Assembly (NCBI GenBank): GCA_937888615.1
Contig: CALABZ010000223.1
Location: 1-8,069 of the forward strand
Length of the DNA stretch: 8,069 nt
Source of the DNA: an uncultured Lentisphaeria bacterium
GTDB lineage: Bacteria; Verrucomicrobiota; Lentisphaeria; Victivallales; Victivallaceae
Direction: 5' to 3'
Part shown: positions 1-5,956 of the stretch, piece by piece
Layout of the letters: every line of letters starts with the position of its first letter
Position numbering within the stretch: position 1 is the stretch's first letter
The notes under the pieces: model-generated
Databases searched by the model: none
Told to the model about the DNA's origin: nothing
What the model saw: only the letters and a program-made list of their open reading frames with translations
Translations under genes and position numbers: made by a program

Positions 1-1082
1 TTGGACAATTGAGCAAGAAAACCGGAATCCACTACCAGGGTCGACTCCATTTTGCCGCCTTTTGACGGTTCTACGTTATTCTTGTTTTCGCTGAGTGCGA
101 GGGAATCGAACAGCATTTTGCGCTGTGATTTAAGGGATTCCAACTTAAGCTGCTCATTGGCAAGACGACTCTGAAGGTACACCTGGTCAAGTTCGGAACG
201 CAGGGACGGATTCATGGAAATCATCTGCCGGAGAAGGGCGAACTGATAAGTCGTGATATATTCGAGGGCAGAGGTGATATCCTCGAGAAATTCGCCGGAA
301 GGAAGCGCCAGACGCCGTTTATTCTGCAACGTATAAAGTCTGCTGATCATTCCGTCCAGTTGGGCAAGATGATAATGGAACCGATCCAATGCAATCATCC
401 GGCTCTGGGCGATGTCTTCCGTAACCACTTTTCCCAGTTCGGGAGCAATATTGATGGAAGGCAATTTATCGGCCTCGAGGGCACTGTAGATCCGGAACCA
501 GGTCTGCATGACATCATTCAATATTTTTGCGGACAGAAGGGGAGAAATATCCGAATTATCCAAGATAATCCGATACGTCGAGCGGTCGAGCGCGGCCAAA
601 GCCACTTGATATTCTTCTTCAATCCGGCTGATGTCGGCAACATTCAAATTGCGTTTCTCAAGCTTTGACGCCAATTCAGCATCCAAGAGTATCCGCCGAT
701 AGGAAAAATTAATGACGGACAGTTTTTTCTGAAAATCATCAAAGCTGATGATATCTTCCAATTTATTGTTCTTATAAACTTCTTTCAGAACAGGGGGACT
801 GATAATATCCAAACGGCTGAACCGTTTCCCATTCGGGTAAACGAGTTCATCATCCTTGCCTTGTTTCGGCAATAATATTTTTATTTCCTGTCCGATATAA
901 TTCCGCCCCGGAAGCCAGAAATACAACAGGAAACCGGCCAGACAAAAAATGGTGAAACTTAGAAATGCGAATAAAGCAAGTCGCCATTTATATTTTTTGA
1001 TGAAAGCAAAAAATACCTGAAAATTGAAAATAAATTCTTGAGATTTTTTAGTAGACTGTATGATAATTATACTTGCGAAAAT
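1..1082 (-). CDS. Wzz-like polysaccharide chain-length determinant / co-polymerase (partial, C-terminus outside the window)
   Basis: The minus-strand frame is open from just after a TGA at 1161-1163 to the left edge, about 386 codons. The protein starts with a short polar stretch and the basic patch FIKKYKWR, then one strong membrane segment ending LLYFWLPGRNY. Next come a Wzz-type phrase (SRLDIISPPVLKEVYKNNKL) and a long, charged helical region likely to form coiled coil. This is the architecture of inner-membrane co-polymerases that set O-antigen, capsule or exopolysaccharide chain length. The second membrane helix and any kinase domain would lie beyond the window. It follows the glycosylphosphotransferase gene by about 50 bp, so co-transcription is likely. 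The start is a problem: there is no ATG, GTG or TTG in frame before the membrane helix. The first TTG (926-924) is inside that helix and the first ATG is at 509-507. The end given here is an in-frame ATT (1082-1080), 14 nt after a GGAG; ATA/ATT/ATC codons at 1070-1059 are alternatives. Family call is moderate and start is unresolved. Confidence 0.66.
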   Translation of the reverse strand, partial: MFASIIIIQSTKKSQEFIFNFQVFFAFIKKYKWRLALFAFLSFTIFCLAGFLLYFWLPGRNYIGQEIKILLPKQGKDDELVYPNGKRFSRLDIISPPVLKEVYKNNKLEDIISFDDFQKKLSVINFSYRRILLDAELASKLEKRNLNVADISRIEEEYQVALAALDRSTYRIILDNSDISPLLSAKILNDVMQTWFRIYSALEADKLPSINIAPELGKVVTEDIAQSRMIALDRFHYHLAQLDGMISRLYTLQNKRRLALPSGEFLEDITSALEYITTYQFALLRQMISMNPSLRSELDQVYLQSRLANEQLKLESLKSQRKMLFDSLALSENKNNVEPSKGGKMESTLVVDSGFLAQLS

Positions 1083-1118
1083 ACTGAATACGATAACTCC
1101 GGAAATATTGAAAGAACA

Positions 1119-1127
1119 GGGGGGGGG
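1119..1127. repeat. Nine-base homopolymer (G9 on +, C9 on the coding strand) between two genes
   Basis: Nine consecutive G on the plus strand lie four bases from the TAG stop (1134-1132) of the glycosylphosphotransferase gene and upstream of the start-less Wzz-like gene. Runs of this length are prone to slippage in cells and to errors in sequencing. The TAG precedes the tract in the direction of translation, so length changes cannot extend the upstream protein. Confidence 0.9.
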
Positions 1128-1131
1128 TAGA

Positions 1132-3072
1132 CTAGGGCTTGTTCTGCGAAGAAATAATATTCACAGGATCGTCTTTCAGGTCTTTTTCGGAGATACCGAA
1201 ATGCAGAACCTGAATATTGGTTTTGTGACAGAACCCCATCAGTAAATCCATCTCATGTTCTCGAACCGAATCAATGGTGATGACGACCTTATCGAAAGGG
1301 AATTTCTCATATATCTGCATAATTTGTTCAACGCCGCCAAGCACTTTAAAACCATAAACGCGCAATCCATGCAGGACCGAATCGTCATCCATGATTCCAA
1401 CAACCGATACCGGTTGTTCCGTGCGGTGGGCACAATAAATATAATTGACATAGATACGGCATTTCAGCCCGCCTCCGTAAATCAATATCCGTTCCAGCGG
1501 CGCGAAAACGCCATACTGAAAACGCATTTTACGGAACCAAAAACTTTCGCCGTAGTGCAGCAGAAAACGTTCCAGCGAAATCAAGGTGGTGTTCAGAAGA
1601 ATAAAAACCAGGCAGCCGCTGAAAAAACAACGGTCCCCGATTTTATAGTCCACTTTCAACGAATCCAACTGGAAGATATAGACGAAAAAACAGGAAATGA
1701 TGGACCCCATAATAATTGCCAATGCCAAATGCCAGTAGCTGCTGAGCCCGGCCCGCAACCAGTAAATCCGGTAAACCTGCGAAAACAACAATACCAATGC
1801 AACCGGAACGAACATATAAAGGCAAAGGATAAAATCCTGGAAATGACCGGTCCAGCTCATGCTGACCACCGTATATGAAATGCCGATCATGAAAAAATCG
1901 ATGAACGGATGAATCATATTGACCAGAATCCCCTTGCGTGGTTTCGAGAAGCCGCGCTGGAACAGAATGGCAGAGTCGATGAGCTCGACCACGGCAAACT
2001 GGCGAATCATGACAAGAACCGCAATCAGCAAAGTGACATAGGCTATCACCGGAGCCGAATCGCCCAGCGCCAGCAGCAACAGGGCAATTCCCCCGAATAT
2101 ACACCCGATCAAATACATGGTGAATGCCGTTTGAGTCTGGTTCTTATTTTTCCGGTAAAGCCGGTGATGCAAATGGTCCTGATCGCCGTCCATAATGCCA
2201 CCCGCACCCGGATTCAGCAGTTTGCGGGCGCTGCGGCGCCAGATCGCCAGCACCACGTCGAACAAAGGTACGCCGATCGCCAGCACTGGCAGCAAAAGCG
2301 AAGTCACCGTCACCACTTTATCCACTGTGGATAAACCGGTAATAGCGAAAACCAACCCCAGGAAGGTACTGCCGGTATCACCGAGAAAGATTTTGGCCGG
2401 ATAAAAATTATAGCGCAGGAATCCCAGGCAGGCCGCCGCCAGAATCAACATACACATGGCCTCGCTCCGATGCCCCCCGATCAACAGAAACCAGACCGCC
2501 ATGCAGACCGATGACACAATGCCCAACCCGGAAGCCAGCCCGTCCAGGCCATCGATCAGGTTGAACGCATTGATGATGATGATAACCCACCCCAATAGCG
2601 CGCCGAAAGTCAAAAACGGAGGCACAGCCCACCCTAAAATCGTGATATGATGGGGCACATACATCCAGACGATCATCACCACCAGAATTTGGGCGAGAAG
2701 CTTGATCCATGATTTTACATTGAAGCGGTCATCGATAATGCCGATGATTGCCAGAACCAGCCCCGGCCAGAAAAAACGCCAGAAAATGCCGCTTGAAGCC
2801 ACCCCCGGATGCCCGATGATATACAACGCAAGAATAATGAAGAATGAGCCAATGACCGCAATACCGCCGCCGCGGGGTACAATCACGTTATGAATATGAC
2901 GCCCTCCCGGCTTGTCGATAAACCCCAGCCGCGGCAGGATGATCAGACAGAGGTATGTAAGAACCATCGACAGCGAAAGCGCCAACCCGGGATATACCAG
3001 CAGGCTTGAATACTGACTAAAAAATTTTACCAAAATCAACCGGCTCCCATTTCGCCTGAGCCATGGTTTCAA
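1132..3072 (-). CDS. WecA/MraY-family polyprenyl-phosphate glycosylphosphotransferase fused to a CapD/FlaA1-like membrane and Rossmann module
   Basis: Residues 25-350 are a multi-pass transferase that would move a sugar-1-phosphate from a UDP-sugar onto undecaprenyl phosphate at the inner membrane, the first step of a lipid-linked glycan. Family signatures are in order: GFIDKPGGRHIH near 50-61, the Asp pair IIDDR at 112-116, NAFNLIDGLDGLA at 168-180, NFYPAKIFLGDTGS at 222-235, and the His-rich loop DGDQDHLHHRL at 295-305. WecA-type enzymes usually end near residue 350. Here about 290 residues follow: four or five more membrane helices (385-505), then a Rossmann-like domain starting LERILIYGGGLK (526-537) with VVGIMDDD (557-564) and FDKVVITI (593-600). 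That matches the N-terminal half of CapD/FlaA1/PglF-type proteins (CoA_binding_3-like), without their SDR catalytic half. The sugar is unknown. The longest frame opens at a TTG (3072). TTG at 3039, four bases after GGGAG, or at 3033 fits family length better. Confidence 0.87.
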   Translation of the reverse strand: MKPWLRRNGSRLILVKFFSQYSSLLVYPGLALSLSMVLTYLCLIILPRLGFIDKPGGRHIHNVIVPRGGGIAVIGSFFIILALYIIGHPGVASSGIFWRFFWPGLVLAIIGIIDDRFNVKSWIKLLAQILVVMIVWMYVPHHITILGWAVPPFLTFGALLGWVIIIINAFNLIDGLDGLASGLGIVSSVCMAVWFLLIGGHRSEAMCMLILAAACLGFLRYNFYPAKIFLGDTGSTFLGLVFAITGLSTVDKVVTVTSLLLPVLAIGVPLFDVVLAIWRRSARKLLNPGAGGIMDGDQDHLHHRLYRKNKNQTQTAFTMYLIGCIFGGIALLLLALGDSAPVIAYVTLLIAVLVMIRQFAVVELIDSAILFQRGFSKPRKGILVNMIHPFIDFFMIGISYTVVSMSWTGHFQDFILCLYMFVPVALVLLFSQVYRIYWLRAGLSSYWHLALAIIMGSIISCFFVYIFQLDSLKVDYKIGDRCFFSGCLVFILLNTTLISLERFLLHYGESFWFRKMRFQYGVFAPLERILIYGGGLKCRIYVNYIYCAHRTEQPVSVVGIMDDDSVLHGLRVYGFKVLGGVEQIMQIYEKFPFDKVVITIDSVREHEMDLLMGFCHKTNIQVLHFGISEKDLKDDPVNIISSQNKP

Positions 3073-3108
3073 TTGACATAATCATTTCAAAATCAACCAG
3101 TCTCAAAT

Positions 3109-3159
3109 ATACAATAAACTTTGGACAGATAATGTAAACCGCTTTATCGCGAAAATCAA
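3109..3159 (-). promoter_or_regulatory. Candidate promoter(s) for the polysaccharide genes in the 164-bp gap 3073-3236
   Basis: Read on the minus strand, two overlapping sigma-70-like pairs are visible. TTGATT (3159-3154) lies 17 bp before TACATT (3136-3131). TTTACA (3138-3133) lies 18 bp before TTGTAT (3114-3109). Either would start transcription 30-60 bp before the glycosylphosphotransferase gene. Matches are partial (about four of six per box), so this is a suggestion. I see no convincing terminator after the cotransporter gene: the best hairpin at 3217-3236 has only a four-base stem and no T run. Read-through from the cotransporter gene therefore remains possible. Confidence 0.35.
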
Positions 3160-3236
3160 GTCTTTCTTCCTTTTTTTCCGGGAAACTCCCATCTATCCGT
3201 AACGCCTCCGTTATTATTGCGCCGGGGGGCGTCGCA

Positions 3237-5711
3237 TCAGGCGAATTCCGGGGTCGTGGACGCGGGAAGCTCCTTTCCCATGTCGATATAATGTTTCTGA
3301 ATAGCCCTGGCGCGTTCGGCAATGTTGGTCAGGTGGTCGGCCACTTTTTCGAGTTCGCCGATCAGCTCAATGTAGATAACCCCGACAATGGTATCGCAAT
3401 AACCGAGCCGCAGCCGTTCGATGTGGGCGGCTTCCAGTTCAACGGCAAGGCGATTGATTTCATCTTCATGGACAAGGGCCTTGTCGACATAGTCGAGATT
3501 ACTGGACTCCAATGCCCCGATAACGTCCTGGGCCAGGTCACTGAGATGGCCGTACATCAGCATAAGGTCATTGCGCCCCTGCACCGAAAGGTTGCCGGCG
3601 GCGTCATGCAGCCGGGTCGTCAGCGTCAGGATATTGGCGGTATGATCGGCGATGCGTTCGGCGTCGTTGGTGCAGTGCATCAATTGAGGGATCAGCTCCG
3701 ACTGGGGCTCGGTCAGTTCGCGGCGGGTGATCTGGACCAGATATTCGGTAATTTCCATCTGCATTTCGTCTATAGAATCCTCGCGCCGGGCCAGGTCGCT
3801 GAATTTGCTCTCGTCGATGTTGGATTCCATGAACTGCTCGTTGACCGCCTGATCCACCATGCTCCAGGAATTCTTGACCATCCGGCAAAGGGCGCGCACG
3901 GTCTGTTCAAGTGCAATCGGCGGCGTATCGAGCAGGTATGGTTCGAGATATTTATATTTGACCTTGCCGGATTTGGCCGGGATCAGCCATTCACAGAAAT
4001 GCGCGATCCTGGTAATAAACGGCACCAGCAGTATCGCGGTGATGACATTGAACATAGTATGGGCGTTGGCGATATGGCGAGGCAGATTTTGCGGAATCGC
4101 AGAAAACGCGTTGCCTGGTGTAATATAATCGACCAATGCGAAGAAAATCGGCTTGCCCATGCTTCCAGTCGGCAGGTAAAAAGAAATCAAAACGATCGTC
4201 GCTCCGCTGACATTGAAAATGGTATGGGCGATCGCGGCCTGCTTCCCGATGCGGTTGGTGGGAATCGCCGCCAGCAGCGCGGTAATCGTCGTCCCGATGT
4301 TCGAACCGAGGATCAGCGGAACCGCCGTATAGAGGTTCAGAAGTCCGCTCGCGCCGAGCGCAAGGATAATACCGGTGACCGCCGAACTGCTCTGGATGAT
4401 GACCGTGACCACCATACCGATCCCGATCGCGCCGAGCGTAGCCAGAAACGGCATTCGCCCATCCACTGGCGCACAGTCGAATGAACCGAAAAAATGGATG
4501 AAGGCGGGGAAATCGGAAATCAGTTTCAGCGAACCGCTCATCAGCGTCATCCCGAAAAAGAGGAAACCGAAGCCGAGGATGGTCTCGCCCCATCCCAGCA
4601 TGTAACGGTGCGAAATGAACATGATCAACAGCCCGATAATGATCGCCGGCATCGCCACCCCGGCAATATTGAATGAAATAATCTGGGCCGTAATCGTCGT
4701 CCCGATGTTCGCCCCGAAAATAATTCCGATGGACTGCACCAGGTTCAACAGCCCGGCGTTAATGAAACCGATGACCATGACCGTGCTGGCGCTGGACGAC
4801 TGGATAACCGCCGTCACCAGCGCTCCCGCCACCAGTCCGACATAACGGTTGCTGGAGAAAAAATGCAGGATACTGCGCATACGGTCGCCGGCGGCTTTGT
4901 GAAGCCCGTCGCTCATCATTTTCATGCCGAAAACAAATACGGCCAGACCGCCCAGGGTATTGATAACCAGAGTCAGGACGTTAAAACCAAGCTCGGAAAC
5001 AACAATCCCGCGGGTGAAAAATTTACTGCCGCCGGTGTCGGCGATTTCCACATTGATATTGTAACGACCGGTTTTATCGCCGAGGCGCAGGTACGTGCGG
5101 GCCTCGCCGTCACTGTCGGTCACAGCCGATGTCCGGGTCAGCACGCCATTGTCTTTCGGCGAAGGCGCAGACGCGATCTTGAAATAAACCGGCACTCCGG
5201 TGGCAGGACGACCGTTCTCTCCCACCAATTTGACCACCAGCGGTTCGGGAATCACTTCACCGGCATGATATTCCTGCCCGGCGCCGCGAATTTCAACCCC
5301 GGTGATGAACCGCACGGTAATCGCCCGGTCGGGGGCATCCGCGGGAATCACCCGCAAGTATTGATCGCCGACGCGTCTGCCGGCGGTGACGTTGACCCGC
5401 ACCAGCCCCCCGGCGTCTGTCATTCCCTCCGTTTCGGAAAGCAGCAGGTCCGAACCGTCCTGCAACTGAAACAACACTTTGCCGCCTTCTACCGGCGGGC
5501 GTCCGGCGTCCCCGCCGAGCCATCCTTTTTCCGGTTTGCCGGCCAATTCCACATACAACGGCTTGGCAAAAGGCTTACCCGGCAGGGCGCACTGTTCGGC
5601 TCCCTGGAAAATGTGTACTTTATCGATTTGGGGCTTTTCTTTTTTGCCGCATCCGGTCATAAACACCAACACGGCGAGAGCAAGCGGGAAGAGACTGTAT
5701 CGAACGATCAT
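3237..5711 (-). CDS. Na+/phosphate cotransporter (NptA/PNaS family) with N-terminal lipoprotein signal, two Ig-like domains and C-terminal PhoU-like domain
   Basis: Predicted 824-residue protein for sodium-coupled phosphate uptake (or export) across the inner membrane. From ATG 5711 the order is as follows. A signal peptide with lipobox MTGC comes first (Cys 21). Two Ig-like beta modules follow, about 30-138 and 139-240, the second with the Big_1/invasin phrase TDSDGEARTYLRLGDKTGRY. The transporter core spans about 240-578, with inverted-repeat signatures VIQSSSAST (303-310) and IIQSSSAVT (439-446), each followed by GANIGTT or GSNIGTT. A helical PhoU-like tail covers about 598-808, with NDAERIADHTANI and ELIGELEKVADHLTNIAERA. 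Family members with a PhoU tail are usually about 550 residues, so the extra length is the Ig part. A TTG at 5747 extends the frame by 12 residues, but ATG 5711 gives the better signal peptide. The ribosome site is weak. The gene is divergent from the Sel1 lipoprotein gene. The transporter call is very sure; calling Cys 21 a lipidation site is inference. Confidence 0.93.
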   Translation of the reverse strand: MIVRYSLFPLALAVLVFMTGCGKKEKPQIDKVHIFQGAEQCALPGKPFAKPLYVELAGKPEKGWLGGDAGRPPVEGGKVLFQLQDGSDLLLSETEGMTDAGGLVRVNVTAGRRVGDQYLRVIPADAPDRAITVRFITGVEIRGAGQEYHAGEVIPEPLVVKLVGENGRPATGVPVYFKIASAPSPKDNGVLTRTSAVTDSDGEARTYLRLGDKTGRYNINVEIADTGGSKFFTRGIVVSELGFNVLTLVINTLGGLAVFVFGMKMMSDGLHKAAGDRMRSILHFFSSNRYVGLVAGALVTAVIQSSSASTVMVIGFINAGLLNLVQSIGIIFGANIGTTITAQIISFNIAGVAMPAIIIGLLIMFISHRYMLGWGETILGFGFLFFGMTLMSGSLKLISDFPAFIHFFGSFDCAPVDGRMPFLATLGAIGIGMVVTVIIQSSSAVTGIILALGASGLLNLYTAVPLILGSNIGTTITALLAAIPTNRIGKQAAIAHTIFNVSGATIVLISFYLPTGSMGKPIFFALVDYITPGNAFSAIPQNLPRHIANAHTMFNVITAILLVPFITRIAHFCEWLIPAKSGKVKYKYLEPYLLDTPPIALEQTVRALCRMVKNSWSMVDQAVNEQFMESNIDESKFSDLARREDSIDEMQMEITEYLVQITRRELTEPQSELIPQLMHCTNDAERIADHTANILTLTTRLHDAAGNLSVQGRNDLMLMYGHLSDLAQDVIGALESSNLDYVDKALVHEDEINRLAVELEAAHIERLRLGYCDTIVGVIYIELIGELEKVADHLTNIAERARAIQKHYIDMGKELPASTTPEFA

Positions 5712-5719
5712 AGCTTTAC

Positions 5720-5739
5720 TTATTATTATTGTTATTATT
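5720..5739 (-). repeat. AAT trinucleotide repeat in the leader of the cotransporter gene
   Basis: On the minus strand this stretch is built of AAT units interrupted by a single C, ending nine bases before ATG 5711. It overlaps the proposed -10 box. It could simply be an A+T-rich, unstructured leader helping initiation where no good Shine-Dalgarno exists. A gain or loss of a unit would change promoter or leader spacing. Confidence 0.7.
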
Positions 5740-5764
5740 CTGTTCAAGACCTGTCAGATGTCAA
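5734..5764 (-). promoter_or_regulatory. Candidate promoter for the cotransporter gene
   Basis: On the minus strand a perfect TTGACA (5764-5759) is followed, after 19 bp, by AATAAT (5739-5734, five of six matches to TATAAT). The 19-bp spacing is longer than the ideal 17, as is common in promoters needing an activator. The transcript would start around 5727 and have a leader of roughly 16 nt. The 11-bp direct repeats lie about 53 bp upstream of the -35 box. Confidence 0.45.
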
Positions 5765-5816
5765 ATGATAAAAATATCACCATCCGGTCTACACGGCAAT
5801 GAGCCATCGGTATTTC

Positions 5817-5849
5817 TAACAAAATCCTAACAAATGCCAAACAAATGCC
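5817..5849. promoter_or_regulatory. Three tandem 11-bp direct repeats, candidate operator shared by the divergent genes
   Basis: On the plus strand three head-to-tail 11-mers are seen: TAACAAAATCC (5817-5827), TAACAAATGCC (5828-5838) and AAACAAATGCC (5839-5849). Units two and three differ at one base; unit one differs from unit two at two. An 11-bp head-to-tail period places each unit on the same DNA face and is the layout of PhoB boxes and other OmpR-family sites. The unit itself is not the E. coli Pho-box core CTGTCAT. The array sits between the two divergent promoters, about 39 bp from the -35 region of the lipoprotein gene and 53 bp from that of the cotransporter gene. The repeat is certain; operator function is inferred. 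Confidence 0.6.
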
Positions 5850-5887
5850 GGTAATGACCAAAACCGCGTTGAAATGGGATTTTTCCA

Positions 5888-5916
5888 CTGGTAATTTATC
5901 CAAAACAGGCTATAAT
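5888..5916 (+). promoter_or_regulatory. Candidate promoter for the Sel1-repeat lipoprotein gene
   Basis: A perfect TATAAT lies at 5911-5916. The hexamer 17 bp upstream, CTGGTA (5888-5893), matches TTGACA at only three positions, so the promoter may depend on an activator bound upstream. Transcription would begin near 5922-5924. This makes the GTG at 5924 an unlikely start and favours ATG 5957. Confidence 0.55.
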
Positions 5917-5943
5917 TATCTCTGTGAATCGTAATGAAATCAT

Positions 5944-5947
5944 GAGG
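5944..5947 (+). promoter_or_regulatory. Ribosome binding site deciding the start of the Sel1 lipoprotein gene
   Basis: GAGG lies nine bases before ATG 5957. It supports that ATG over the upstream in-frame GTG at 5924 and ATG at 5942. The chosen start also gives a compact lipoprotein signal peptide. Confidence 0.5.
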
Positions 5948-5956
5948 CATTGTTAT

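Noticed and set aside
360..668. Plus-strand open frame of 102 codons at the left end
   Set aside because: It is antisense to the uninterrupted Wzz-like frame, and its product has no recognisable features.
1255..1878. Plus-strand open frame (207 codons) and other short frames within the transferase gene
   Set aside because: They are antisense or out of frame to the CapD-like portion, which has coherent membrane segments and Rossmann motifs.
3210..3236. Hairpin after the cotransporter gene as a terminator
   Set aside because: The stem is only about four G/C pairs around a G-rich loop and no T run follows, so it does not meet the pattern of an intrinsic terminator.
3291..4484. Long plus-strand open frame (397 codons) opposite the cotransporter core
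   Set aside because: It lies wholly antisense to a gene with clear PNaS and PhoU motifs. Its translation is a low-complexity mix without domains, typical of an antisense frame in G+C-rich DNA.
5751..5767. CTGTCAGATGTCAAAT near the cotransporter promoter as a classic Pho box
   Set aside because: CTGTCA is present once, but the second half-site is seven rather than eleven bases away, so it does not form a proper Pho box. It may be coincidental with the TTGACA box on the other strand.
4863..5768. Plus-strand open frame (301 codons) opposite the Ig-like part of the cotransporter gene
   Set aside because: It is antisense to the signal peptide and Ig modules, its product is His/Gly/Arg-rich with no recognisable fold, and it has no ribosome site.
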